DNA from: CAYQQU01 sp964419545
GTDB lineage: Bacteria; Bacteroidota; Bacteroidia; Chitinophagales; Saprospiraceae
Length of the DNA stretch: 57,675 nucleotides
Direction of reading: 5' to 3'
NCBI GenBank assembly: GCA_964419545.1
Contig: CAYQQU010000037.1
Coordinates: 1-57,675, forward strand
A program made the position numbers and the translations under genes. The notes beneath the pieces were generated by a model. It had not been told where the DNA came from and did not search any database. It saw only the letters and a program-made list of their open reading frames with translations. This document shows, piece after piece, positions 27,724-35,588 of this stretch (positions within the stretch are counted from its first letter, which is position 1; the number at the start of each line of letters is the position of its first letter).

Positions 27724-27731
27724 TACTTTTG
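27724..27731 (+). promoter_or_regulatory. TAnnTTTG promoter element before the NUC1 nuclease
   Basis: TACTTTTG matches TAnnTTTG and lies 22 bases before the chosen ATG at 27753, just after the stop of the PorE-like gene. A matching -33 TTG is not evident. Confidence 0.4.
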
Positions 27732-27752
27732 GGGCAAGAGAAAGCTTGCACT

Positions 27753-28667
27753 ATGGCTAAATTCAGGAGAAATCACGACCGCGCGGGCACGGGACGAAGC
27801 TCGGGGACCATCGCACGGGTGGGATTGTTTGCGGCCATCCTCGGCGGTATGTTCTTCGCTTTTAATCAGTTTGCCGGCGGCGGTTCGGAAAACGAAGCGC
27901 CGGCGCCGGCCAACCGGCTGGATGAAAGTATTGCCGAAACAGACTACTACCTGCCCACCGGCGGGTCGGGCGATATTATCCGGAAAAAATACTATACCCT
28001 GTCTTATTCCGAAGCCCACGAACAGGCGGAATGGGTCGCTTACGTGCTCACCGAAGCACAGGTGCGCAGCCCGTGGGTCGACCGGCAAGACAACTTCCGG
28101 GAGGACCCCGCGGTGGAGAGCGGATCGGCCTCGCCTGAAGACTACCGGCACTCGGGTTACGATCGCGGGCATCTGGCGCCGGTGGCCGACCGGTCGTTCA
28201 GCGAAGCAGCGATGGAAGAGACTTTTTACATGAGCAACATCAGCCCGCAGGCCCGCAATTTCAACGGCGGCATCTGGCGCGAGCTGGAAGAACTGACCCG
28301 AAGCTGGGCCAAAAAGGACGGCCGGCTTTTCGTGGTTACCGGCCCGGTGCTCAGCAGCCCTCCCAAAGGCCGCATCGGCGATAACGAGGTGTCCGTACCC
28401 GCTGCCTTCTTTAAAGTGTTACTCGACCTGGATGAGCCCGTCCAAAAGGGCGTCGGCTTCATCATCCCCAATCAGGTGAGCTACGAGCCGCTCTACGACT
28501 TTGCACGCTCCATCGACGAAGTCGAGGCGCGTACCGGGCTCGACTTTTTCCCAGACCTGCTGGACCAGGAAACGGAAGCGGCGCTGGAAAGCGACTTCAA
28601 CCTGGATCTCTGGTACTTCAGTAAGCAGAAATTCGAAGAACGGACCCAAAAGTGGAATAAGCGATAA
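27753..28667 (+). CDS. DNA/RNA non-specific endonuclease (NUC1 family)
   Basis: A 304-residue ßßα-metal nuclease. An N-terminal membrane segment (about 20-38, ARVGLFAAILGGMFFAFNQF) suggests a membrane-anchored or exported form. The catalytic motif YDRGHLAPVADRSF (DRGH, about 139-152) and the metal-binding Asn region SNISPQARNFNGGIWRELEE (about 165-184) are both complete. Such enzymes cut DNA and RNA without sequence preference, for nutrition or DNA clearance. The ATG at 27753 follows the promoter TACTTTTG by 22 bases. The HerA-like gene follows 13 bases after the stop in the same direction. Confidence 0.92.
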   Translation: MAKFRRNHDRAGTGRSSGTIARVGLFAAILGGMFFAFNQFAGGGSENEAPAPANRLDESIAETDYYLPTGGSGDIIRKKYYTLSYSEAHEQAEWVAYVLTEAQVRSPWVDRQDNFREDPAVESGSASPEDYRHSGYDRGHLAPVADRSFSEAAMEETFYMSNISPQARNFNGGIWRELEELTRSWAKKDGRLFVVTGPVLSSPPKGRIGDNEVSVPAAFFKVLLDLDEPVQKGVGFIIPNQVSYEPLYDFARSIDEVEARTGLDFFPDLLDQETEAALESDFNLDLWYFSKQKFEERTQKWNKR

Positions 28668-28680
28668 AAACGAAAACGAT

Positions 28681-30240
28681 ATGGCGGACCAGGCCAAATT
28701 CAAACAGGTCGTCACCGACGGCTATTCATTCGAAGGCGACTCCATCGTGCTGGGCGGCGCTATGCTCGACCGGCAAAGCCTGACGAACACCTTGGTTAAA
28801 ATACCTCTCCAGACCCTCAACCGGCACGGCCTGATCGCTGGAGCAACCGGTTCGGGGAAGACCAAGACCCTGCAGATCATCGCCGAACAGCTGTCGCGGC
28901 AAGGCGTACCCTCCTTGTTGATGGATATCAAAGGCGACCTCAGCGGCATCGCCGTACCAAGTGGCGGCCACCCCAAGATCGACGAGCGGCACGAACGGAT
29001 CGGCCTGCCCTTTGAGGCAGGCGACAGCCCCGTGGAGTTCCTGAGCCTTTCCGACGAAAAAGGCGCCCGGCTGCGCGCCACCGTAACCGAATTCGGTCCG
29101 GTGCTCTTTTCCAAAATGCTCGACCTCAACGACACCCAGGCCGGCATCATGTCCGTGGTTTTCAAATACTGCGACGACCATAAGCTGCCGCTCATCGATC
29201 TGGAGGATTTGCGCAAAACCTTGTTGTACCTCTCTGATGAGGGCAAGGAAGAAGTAGAAAAAGAGTACGGCCGCATTCACCCTTCCTCCGTGGGGGCGAT
29301 CATGCGGCGATTGGTGGAGCTGGAGCAGCAGGGGGCCGAGGTGTTTTTCGGCGAACCCTCGTTCGACGTCGACGATCTCTGCCGGACCAACGAGGCGGGG
29401 AGAGGCGTGGTTTCCATTATCCGCCTGACCGATATTCAGGACCGGCCCAAGCTCTTTTCCACTTTTATGCTGCAGATACTGGCGGAGATCTACGCGACTT
29501 TTCCGGAAGAGGGCGACCTGGATAAACCCAAGCTCGTCATCTTCATCGACGAGGCGCATCTCGTTTTTGAAGAAGCCTCCGACGCCCTGCTCGACCAGAT
29601 CGAAGCCATCGTCAAGCTGATCCGCTCCAAGGGCGTCGGCTTGTTTTTCGTCACCCAGAATCCGGTCGATATCCCCGAAGCGGTTCTGGGGCAACTGGGT
29701 ATGAAAGTACAGCACGCGCTGCGCGCCTTCACCGCCAAGGACCGCAAAGCGATCAAACTGGCCTCCCAGAATTATCCCCTCACCGATTTTTACGACGTCC
29801 CCGAGCTACTCACGCAGCTCGGCATCGGCGAGGCCCTGTTTACCGCCCTCAACGAGAAAGGCATACCTACCCCGCTGGTGCACGTGCTGCTGCGCGCGCC
29901 CCAGTCGCGGATGGACATTTTGACCGAAAAAGAAATCGACGGGATATTGAAGCGATCCCGGCTGATCGACCGCTACGACGAGAAAGTAGACCGGGAAAGC
30001 GCCCACGAACTCCTCGCGAAGAAGATCGAAAGGGCGCAAAGCGAAGAACGGCAGTCCGAGCTACGGGACCAACGCGAAAAAGCAGCCCGGGCGACTTCCG
30101 GTCGCGGATCATCCAAAAGCACTCTCGAAAAGATTTTGAGCAATCCGACGACCCGCCAGATCGGCCGCACCATTGCCCGCGAACTGACGCGGGGGCTGCT
30201 GGGCGTATTGGGGGTGCGGTCTACGCGGCGACGGCGGTAG
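28681..30240 (+). CDS. HerA-like (DUF853) ATPase
   Basis: A 519-residue P-loop ATPase related to HerA/FtsK helicases and to E. coli YjgR. Walker A GATGSGKTKTLQ lies near residue 56; Walker B and downstream motifs are VIFIDEAHLVFEEASDALL (about 286-304) and FFVTQNPVDIPEAVLGQLG. DALRAF-like KVQHALRAFTAKDRKAIK follows. The C terminus is a charged tail rich in Arg, Lys and Ser (from about 450). The start ATG at 28681 (MADQAKFKQVVT) is chosen; the open frame extends back into the nuclease gene. Cellular role of this family is unresolved; it usually stands alone. It is only 13 bases after the NUC1 gene here. Confidence 0.88.
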   Translation: MADQAKFKQVVTDGYSFEGDSIVLGGAMLDRQSLTNTLVKIPLQTLNRHGLIAGATGSGKTKTLQIIAEQLSRQGVPSLLMDIKGDLSGIAVPSGGHPKIDERHERIGLPFEAGDSPVEFLSLSDEKGARLRATVTEFGPVLFSKMLDLNDTQAGIMSVVFKYCDDHKLPLIDLEDLRKTLLYLSDEGKEEVEKEYGRIHPSSVGAIMRRLVELEQQGAEVFFGEPSFDVDDLCRTNEAGRGVVSIIRLTDIQDRPKLFSTFMLQILAEIYATFPEEGDLDKPKLVIFIDEAHLVFEEASDALLDQIEAIVKLIRSKGVGLFFVTQNPVDIPEAVLGQLGMKVQHALRAFTAKDRKAIKLASQNYPLTDFYDVPELLTQLGIGEALFTALNEKGIPTPLVHVLLRAPQSRMDILTEKEIDGILKRSRLIDRYDEKVDRESAHELLAKKIERAQSEERQSELRDQREKAARATSGRGSSKSTLEKILSNPTTRQIGRTIARELTRGLLGVLGVRSTRRRR

Positions 30241-30263
30241 GGGAGGCAGTAGAACTGAAGACT

Positions 30264-30812
30264 TCAATTTCCCAGCATACTCTTGTAATCCCGTTGGTAG
30301 ACGGACCAGGGCGTCACCTTATACTGATCGGAGGCGAAATAGGTAGCGATCTGTTCGAATTCTTTCGGGGATTTATAGCCGACAATAGACTGGATCACTT
30401 CCTGGTTTTCATCCAGAAAGACGACAGTAGGGAAGCTGAGGCGGCCGCGCAGCAGTTCTGCGGCCAGTTCGTGATAGCCGCGTTTTCCGTCTTTGACGTA
30501 TTTGTACACCTTTCCTTTGAACTTGAGTTCGCCGCGGTGCTCGGCGTCCAGTTTTACCGGATAGAAGTTTTCATTGAGGTATTCGGCGATATCCGGCTGG
30601 CGAAAGGTAGTTTGTTCCATTCTTTTACACCATCCGCACCAATCGGTATAGACGTCGAGAAAAATCTTTTTTTCCTCCCGTTCGCTCAGCGCCAGCGCCT
30701 CTTCCCAGGTCAGCCAATTGACGCCTGCCCGGTCCTGGGCGGCGGCCGGGTGGGAGAAGAAAAAAGAAAAGACAGCGAAAGCCGTTATAGTGGAAAAAGG
30801 AAGTCTCCTCAT
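30264..30812 (-). CDS. Secreted thioredoxin-fold protein
   Basis: A 182-residue thioredoxin-like protein with a signal peptide (about 1-25, ending PAAAQ), so periplasmic. The active site DVYTDWCGWCKRMEQTTF (Cys-Gly-Trp-Cys, about residues 57-60) followed by VKLDAEHRGE and FPTVVFLDENQE is typical of the DUF255/thioredoxin_7 type. It probably reduces or oxidises disulfides in exported proteins. Convergent with the HerA-like gene (23-base gap). The partner membrane reductant is not in the window. Confidence 0.9.
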   Translation of the reverse strand: MRRLPFSTITAFAVFSFFFSHPAAAQDRAGVNWLTWEEALALSEREEKKIFLDVYTDWCGWCKRMEQTTFRQPDIAEYLNENFYPVKLDAEHRGELKFKGKVYKYVKDGKRGYHELAAELLRGRLSFPTVVFLDENQEVIQSIVGYKSPKEFEQIATYFASDQYKVTPWSVYQRDYKSMLGN

Positions 30813-30899
30813 GCTTGCATTTTTATTTACCTACACCCCGGTAAAATTAACAACTAAAGAACAAAATATAAAAAGGCGGGATGGGGGGAGCGCCCTATT

Positions 30900-31964
30900 T
30901 TAAATGAAGTTTAACGATTGGCCGGCGGCGGGATAGAACACCTGCACTTCGTCCGGTCCCAGCGGATGACGGCTGCTGGGCGGAACGGGCAGCACCGGGG
31001 CGGGGATTCCGGAGGGCAGCTCTCGCTGTCCGATCAGCACGCGCGCTTCGTCCCACAGCCCTTCCCGGATGAAATTGGTCAGCAGGCGCGCGCCGCCTTC
31101 TACGAGCAGGGTGCTCCGGCCGCGCTCGGCGAGGGCGGCAAGCAAGCGGGAAAGAAAAGCAGGCCTATCGAAATCCATCTGCAGGTATTTTATTTTGCCG
31201 TTTACAGCCGGCGGCGATTGGTGGGTAACCACCAGCGTCGGGGCCGTACCGTCGAACAATTTCAGGTCGCCGGCAAGGGTCAGCTTGCGGTCGAGCACCA
31301 CCCGGCAAGGGGAGGGCCCGAAGTAGTAGCGGTTGGTCAGCTCCGGGTTGTCGATCCGGGCGGTAGCGCTGCCCACGAGGATCGCGTCGACCTCGCTGCG
31401 CCATTTGTGCACCAGCCGACGGGACCATTCCCCGCTGATCCAGTACTGCCCGGGCTGGGGCGGAGCGAAAAAGCCGTTGCGGGTGCGAGCGTACTTCAGG
31501 ATGATGTAGGGCCTCTTTTGGGTGACGAAGGCGCTGCGAAAGCGGCTGAGTCGTTTCCCTTCGTCTTCCAGAACGCCGACGCGCACGGCTACGCCCGCCG
31601 CCTCTAGTTGGGCGATGCCCCGACCGTTGACCTCCGGCGAAGCGTCCAGGCAGGAAATGACCACCCGGGGTATTTGCTTTTCGATGATGAGGTTGGTGCA
31701 GGGCGGGGTTTTACCGTAAACACAACAAGGCTCCAGGGAAACGTATAGCGTAGCCCGGGAGAGCAGGGATGCGTCTTCCGGAGCCACGCTTTCAATGGCC
31801 CGGACTTCGGCATGCAGGCCACCGTAGCGCCCGTGAAAACCTTCACCGATGATGCGCCCCTGGTGCACGATCACCGCGCCGACCAGCGGGTTGGGAGAGA
31901 CCAGCCCCGCACCCAGACGGGCCAAATCAAAACAGCGAAGCATATACTGCTGATCAGTAGGCAT
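30900..31964 (-). CDS. ribD: Bifunctional riboflavin biosynthesis protein RibD
   Basis: A 354-residue two-domain enzyme for riboflavin synthesis. The N-terminal deaminase (1-about 145) has the zinc site GLHAEVRAIE (HAE, about 48-57) and SLEPCCVYGKTPPC (about 75-88). The C-terminal reductase (about 150-354) contains KYARTRNGFFA, SEVDAILVGSATARIDNPEL and STLLVEGGARLLTNFI. It converts 2,5-diamino-6-ribosylamino-pyrimidinone phosphate to the ribitylamino uracil phosphate. Length is normal. Upstream there is a 333-base AT-rich spacer shared with the AP2-like gene. Confidence 0.96.
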   Translation of the reverse strand: MPTDQQYMLRCFDLARLGAGLVSPNPLVGAVIVHQGRIIGEGFHGRYGGLHAEVRAIESVAPEDASLLSRATLYVSLEPCCVYGKTPPCTNLIIEKQIPRVVISCLDASPEVNGRGIAQLEAAGVAVRVGVLEDEGKRLSRFRSAFVTQKRPYIILKYARTRNGFFAPPQPGQYWISGEWSRRLVHKWRSEVDAILVGSATARIDNPELTNRYYFGPSPCRVVLDRKLTLAGDLKLFDGTAPTLVVTHQSPPAVNGKIKYLQMDFDRPAFLSRLLAALAERGRSTLLVEGGARLLTNFIREGLWDEARVLIGQRELPSGIPAPVLPVPPSSRHPLGPDEVQVFYPAAGQSLNFI

Positions 31965-32297
31965 TGTCGGTGGTTATTTCGGTGGAAAAATAGGACAGTT
32001 TTGGGAGAACCTGCCGATATTTGAACGCAAATCCCTGGACAACCGATTGTCGGCGCTCGTAACAAAATACTTTCGGCCATATTGCTGTAATCCACGTTTT
32101 TACGAGATTAATCTTCGCGAATAGGGAAGGTATCCAGACAAAAAGTCGACGTATTTTACTTTTCTAAAATTATTTTTTAATTTTATGGAGGTTTCCCCAA
32201 ACAAACTTCCCATGTCTGCATCCTAACAAACGACTCAGTTTTGGTAGACCATAGTCAAAATCTAATCATATATTTAATTTAACAAATACGAAAGAGC
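31965..32297. other. AT-rich divergent spacer of 333 bases
   Basis: No gene is visible. The right half (about 32150-32290) is markedly AT-rich with runs such as TTTTTTAATTTTATGG and ATATATTTAATTTAAC, unlike the GC-rich neighbours. It must contain the promoters of ribD (minus) and of the AP2-like gene (plus); I cannot place a TTG/TAnnTTTG pair with confidence. Confidence 0.4.
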
Positions 32298-32864
32298 GTG
32301 TTATACAAAGTCAAGCTCAAAAACGCCGATAAACACGTTTTGTTGGATGACCAGGTTTATGAATACCTGACGTCCGACCCTTATTTGGTCAAGGTCGATT
32401 TTATCAATAACCTGCGCGAACACTCCAGTGGCTGCGCCGTCTTCCAAAAGACCTGGAAGAAAGCGGACGGCGGTTACAAAACCGAAACGATCTACCTGCA
32501 CAAGCTGATCGCGGAAAAGTTTCTGGTGGGCACCAAGTCGAACGACCGCAACCTGGTGGGCGCGAAGAACGGCAACAAGCTGGATTGCCGGCTGGACAAC
32601 CTGATCTACCGCTCGCGGTCGGTGGCCAGCCGCAAACGCAAGTCGAGCAGCAAGGTAGGGTATACCGGCGTATACAAGGAAAACAACCGCTACCGGGCAG
32701 TCATTTCCATCAACCGGAAATCCGTACACATCGGCATGTTCGCCACCGCCGAAGAAGCTGCGCTCGCCTATAATAAAAAGTCGCGCGAATTGTACGGCGA
32801 CGACGGGAAGATCAACGTCATTAAACCCCGCACCAAAGCGGAGGAAGAGAACGGGATGGAATAG
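32298..32864 (+). CDS. AP2-domain protein with degenerate HNH-like N-terminal module
   Basis: A 188-residue DNA-binding protein of the kind found in homing endonucleases. The N-terminal part (about 1-110) has LHKLIAEKFLVGTKSNDR and NLVGAKNGNKLDCRLDNLIY, which align to HNH_3 modules (consensus about VdHinGnkldNr..NL), but the His expected in VDH reads VGAK, so the nuclease centre looks lost. Residues about 116-165 form an AP2 domain: GYTGVYKENNRYRAVISI, GMFATAEEAALAYNKKS, ELYG. A Lys/Arg-rich segment SRKRKSSSK lies between. Start is GTG at 32298. Its stop abuts that of the convergent mnmD. AT-rich upstream DNA hints at later acquisition. Confidence 0.8.
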   Translation: MLYKVKLKNADKHVLLDDQVYEYLTSDPYLVKVDFINNLREHSSGCAVFQKTWKKADGGYKTETIYLHKLIAEKFLVGTKSNDRNLVGAKNGNKLDCRLDNLIYRSRSVASRKRKSSSKVGYTGVYKENNRYRAVISINRKSVHIGMFATAEEAALAYNKKSRELYGDDGKINVIKPRTKAEEENGME

Positions 32865-33539
32865 TCATTTCACGGCCCGCGTCATTTCTCTTTTCCCCGG
32901 CGGCCCGGGCAGGGATTCCACGGAAAATCCCAGATTCTTCAGTATTCGCTTTACGACGCCCTTGGCGCAATAGGTTACCAACACGCCTTGTTCGGTGAGG
33001 GCCTGATACATGGCGCTCAGGATGGGTTCTTCCCACAATTCCGGCTGGGCGTTGGGGGCAAATGCGTCAAAATATATGAGATCGAAAGCAGGCTCGAGCA
33101 CGAGCGCTTCGATGCGGATTTGGTCTTTTCTAAAGTAAAACCGATCGCCCAGTTGTTGGGTTTCCCCCCAGGTATCATCATGCATGGAGAGAAAAACCGG
33201 ACGGAGATCATCCCACTGCAGCTGCGCAGGGTAATTCAACTGCCGGGCCTGTTCGGCGGTGATGGGATAAGCTTCTATTCCGCGATAGTGTATCTCCACC
33301 TCCCGGCGCGTCGTCTCCAGGAACGTCAGAAAAGCATTGAGGCCGGTGCCGAAGCCAATTTCGAGCACCTTGATCTTCTGGCGAGTAAGCAATAGGGGAT
33401 AGAGGCCCGCTTCAATGAATACGTGCCGGGATTCCTGGATGGCGCCGTAGCGCGAATGGTAGCTTACGCCGTAAGCCTCCGAAAAGATGGAATGAGACCC
33501 ATCCTGTGTTTCAAATATTTTTCCCGGCGCTGTTTCCAT
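32865..33539 (-). CDS. mnmD: tRNA 5-methylaminomethyl-2-thiouridine methyltransferase (MnmD/DUF752)
   Basis: A 224-residue SAM-dependent methyltransferase that adds the last methyl group to wobble mnm5s2U34 in tRNA. The MnmD features are the SAM motif EIGFGTGLNAFL (about 61-72), IHYRGIEAYPITAEQA and FDLIYFDAFAPNAQPELW (about 155-172) followed by LVTYCAKGVVKR. It is the short, free-standing MnmD form without the FAD oxidase of MnmC. The ATG at 33539 overlaps the ytxJ stop (TAATG), so translation is coupled; an upstream frame extends to 33563. It is the last gene of the lipoprotein-ytxJ-mnmD operon. Confidence 0.92.
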   Translation of the reverse strand: METAPGKIFETQDGSHSIFSEAYGVSYHSRYGAIQESRHVFIEAGLYPLLLTRQKIKVLEIGFGTGLNAFLTFLETTRREVEIHYRGIEAYPITAEQARQLNYPAQLQWDDLRPVFLSMHDDTWGETQQLGDRFYFRKDQIRIEALVLEPAFDLIYFDAFAPNAQPELWEEPILSAMYQALTEQGVLVTYCAKGVVKRILKNLGFSVESLPGPPGKREMTRAVK

Positions 33540-33889
33540 TACGCCAAATCTTCCTGAAGGCACGCCCGAATGCCGGAAACGGAGATGTCGAGGTGAGAAG
33601 TATGGTACCGGCAGCGGCCGTTTTCGATGAGGAGCACCTGCGGCGACTCGTGAATGACGCCGAACCGCTCGGCGACCTGGTTGGACAAGGCCCGCCGGCC
33701 GATGACGTCCAAGTGGTAGGGCGCCAGGGCGCTGTTCGGAATATCCCAGTCACCTTCGAGCCGGTGCTGAACGATATAGCTGATAGAGCAACGATCGCTA
33801 TGTTTGAAGATCAGACAGGGCGTCGTTCGCGAATTCTCGATGAGTTGTTCCAAAGCGTCGGGATGCTCCAGAACGTTCCAATTGATCAT
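33539..33889 (-). CDS. ytxJ: YtxJ-like monothiol thioredoxin-fold protein
   Basis: A 116-residue thioredoxin-like protein of the YtxJ group, proposed to reduce bacillithiol mixed disulfides. The active-site region CLIFKHSDRCSISYIVQHRLE (Cys with the HSxRCSISxxA pattern, about residues 25-44) and HESPQVLLIENGRCRYHTSH (about 78-97) are typical; only one active-site Cys of the CxxC type is retained. ATG at 33889 (MINWNVLEH) is preferred over the TTG at 33892. It is 5 bases after the 53-residue lipoprotein gene and overlaps mnmD, giving a tight operon. Presence of bacillithiol in this organism is inference. Confidence 0.85.
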   Translation of the reverse strand: MINWNVLEHPDALEQLIENSRTTPCLIFKHSDRCSISYIVQHRLEGDWDIPNSALAPYHLDVIGRRALSNQVAERFGVIHESPQVLLIENGRCRYHTSHLDISVSGIRACLQEDLA

Positions 33890-33894
33890 CAATG

Positions 33895-34056
33895 CTAGAA
33901 GATTAGGTTCAGTACAGAACCAACAAACTCAACTAACGTATCGTTCAAAGAGAAATTATTAGGACAGCCATACCCCCGGTTGCAGGAAGAGAGCGCCGTC
34001 GCGGCGAGAACAACCAACAGAGTGAAGGCGAAGTTTCTGACTTTTTTGTTTTTCAT
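33895..34056 (-). CDS. 53-residue putative lipoprotein, first gene of ytxJ-mnmD operon
   Basis: Reverse-strand frame found by hand: ATG at 34056, TAG at 33895-33897, 53 residues. It begins MKNKKVRNFAF, has a hydrophobic core TLLVVLAATA and a lipobox ALSSC (Cys at 25), then a Cys-containing mature part NRGYGCPNNFSL, and ends VGSVLNLIF. The layout (basic N end, hydrophobic stretch, lipobox, stop five bases before the next ATG) makes a real gene likely. Function is not recognised. A competing 79-codon frame over the same bases lacks these signs and is rejected. Confidence 0.7.
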   Translation of the reverse strand: MKNKKVRNFAFTLLVVLAATALSSCNRGYGCPNNFSLNDTLVEFVGSVLNLIF

Positions 34057-34211
34057 TATGATTGGATTTAGCTTTTTTGAACGTTGCCGTCAGATGGATG
34101 AACGACCGGATGACGGCGTCTATTTTGCCGGGGTTCCACAAATTCGTCGCAAAAATAAGGAGATTTACGGGACGCCGCCACTTTAGCAGTGCAAACATCC
34201 TTCCGGACAGG

Positions 34212-34241
34212 TTGTTGGTGAATTGAGATTTGCTATTTTTG
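34212..34241 (+). promoter_or_regulatory. Promoter of the PDH E1 beta gene
   Basis: TTG at 34212-34214, a 19-base spacer and TATTTTTG at 34234-34241 match the Bacteroidota consensus TTG-N19-TAnnTTTG exactly, 31 bases before the pdhB ATG. Confidence 0.7.
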
Positions 34242-34271
34242 CATCACCGTTAACAAAAGAATAACCAAAAT

Positions 34272-35258
34272 ATGGCCAGAAAAATTGCACTGAGGGACGC
34301 CATTCGCGAAGCCATGTCGGAAGAGATGCGCCGCGATCCGGACGTATTTCTGATGGGAGAGGAGGTTGCCGAATACAACGGCGCCTACAAGGTGAGCAAG
34401 GGAATGCTCGACGAATTCGGCGCCAAGCGCGTCATCGATACCCCGATCGCGGAGCTGGGTTTTGCGGGCATTGGCGTGGGCGCCGCGATGAACGGCCTGC
34501 GACCCATCGTGGAATTTATGACCTGGAACTTTGCCGTGCTGGCCTTCGACCAAATCGTCAATAACGCCGCGAAGACCCTTTCCCAATCCGCCGGACAATA
34601 TAAATGCCCGATCGTTTTTCGGGGTCCTTCCGGTTCGGCGGGACAGCTGGCCCAGCAGCATTCGCAGACTTTTGAAAGCTGGCTGGGCAACACTCCCGGG
34701 CTGAAGGTTATCTCCTGCATCGATCCGGCCGATACCAAAGGCCTGCTCAAATCAGCCATCCGCGACGATGATCCGATTTGTTTCATGGAATCGGAAATGA
34801 TGTACGGCTTTGAAGGAGAAGTGCCGGAAGAGGAATACCTGGTGCCCATCGGCAAAGCCGCCGTACGCCGGGAAGGGACGGACATCACGCTTGTCTCCTA
34901 CAACAAAATGATGATCCCCACGCTGAAAGCGGCCGAAGAACTGGAAAAAGAAGGCTTCTCCGCTGAGGTGATCGACCTGCGCACCATCCGCCCGATGGAC
35001 CACGAGACGATCATCAACTCGGTGAAAAAAACGAACCGAATCATCGTCGTCGACGAATCCTGGCCGTACGCCGGCGTCTCTGCGGAGGTGTCCTACATCG
35101 TCCAGAAGTTCGCCTTCGATTACCTCGACGCGCCGGTCATCCGCGTCAACTCGGCCGATACTTCGCTTTCTTATGCTCCGACGCTGGTGGAGGAGTTCCT
35201 CCCTAATCCGGAGAAGATCATCAAGGCGGCTAAGGAGGTGATGTATGTGGCGGGGTAG
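34272..35258 (+). CDS. pdhB: Pyruvate dehydrogenase E1 component, beta subunit
   Basis: A 328-residue thiamine-enzyme beta subunit. The N terminus ALRDAIREAMSEEMRRDPDVFLMGEEVAEYNGAYKVS is characteristic (TPP-binding Glu in GEEVAEYNG). RGPSGSAGQLAQQHSQTFESWLGN (about 117-140) and the C-terminal VIRVNSADTSLSYAPTLVEEFLPN follow. It forms the TPP enzyme with an alpha subunit that is not in the window, and together with LpdA at 12358 belongs to the 2-oxoacid dehydrogenase system. Single gene with its own promoter at 34212. Pyruvate rather than branched-chain substrate is inferred from similarity of motifs. Confidence 0.93.
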   Translation: MARKIALRDAIREAMSEEMRRDPDVFLMGEEVAEYNGAYKVSKGMLDEFGAKRVIDTPIAELGFAGIGVGAAMNGLRPIVEFMTWNFAVLAFDQIVNNAAKTLSQSAGQYKCPIVFRGPSGSAGQLAQQHSQTFESWLGNTPGLKVISCIDPADTKGLLKSAIRDDDPICFMESEMMYGFEGEVPEEEYLVPIGKAAVRREGTDITLVSYNKMMIPTLKAAEELEKEGFSAEVIDLRTIRPMDHETIINSVKKTNRIIVVDESWPYAGVSAEVSYIVQKFAFDYLDAPVIRVNSADTSLSYAPTLVEEFLPNPEKIIKAAKEVMYVAG

Positions 35259-35261
35259 TTT

Positions 35262-35365
35262 TTTAGTCTTTGGGTTTTAGTCTTTGGTCTTTGGTTTGCT
35301 CCGCGGGTTTTGTTGAAAGTTCCCCGATTGAGAAAGACCAAAAACCAAAGACCAATAACCCAATC
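35262..35365. repeat. Low-complexity imperfect inverted repeat (TCTTTGG / CCAAAGA)
   Basis: After the pdhB stop, runs of TTAGTCTTTGG and TCTTTGGTTT (35265-35298) are mirrored by AAAGACCAAAAACCAAAGAC (35334-35353), so the RNA can fold to a long imperfect hairpin, probably the transcription end of pdhB. The loop is GCTCCGCGGG...GATTGAG. The next 190 bases up to 35589 hold only a 46-codon frame (ATG 35457) that I do not support. Confidence 0.55.
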
Positions 35366-35588
35366 CCCACGAAACCTTTTCCAACCTTCGTTCGTTTCCT
35401 TCATTGTAAGAATTGGTTTACGAACATATCCATCATCAGAAGAAGTAATAATCCCAATGCTGACCATCCTTTTGATCACGCTGGCGTGGCGTAAGCGCCG
35501 GGAACTGCGGCCTTTGCTGACCGAAAAGCGTTCCGAATGGCTGTCGAAGATACGTACGCTGCCCACACTCCGGTCGCGCCGCTGCAAT

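Noticed and set aside
27724..27731. TTG start at 27729 for the NUC1 nuclease
   Set aside because: It lies inside the TACTTTTG promoter element; the ATG at 27753 is a better start.
33959..34198. 79-codon minus-strand frame
   Set aside because: Overlaps the 53-residue lipoprotein in a different frame; no signal peptide, RBS context or motif.
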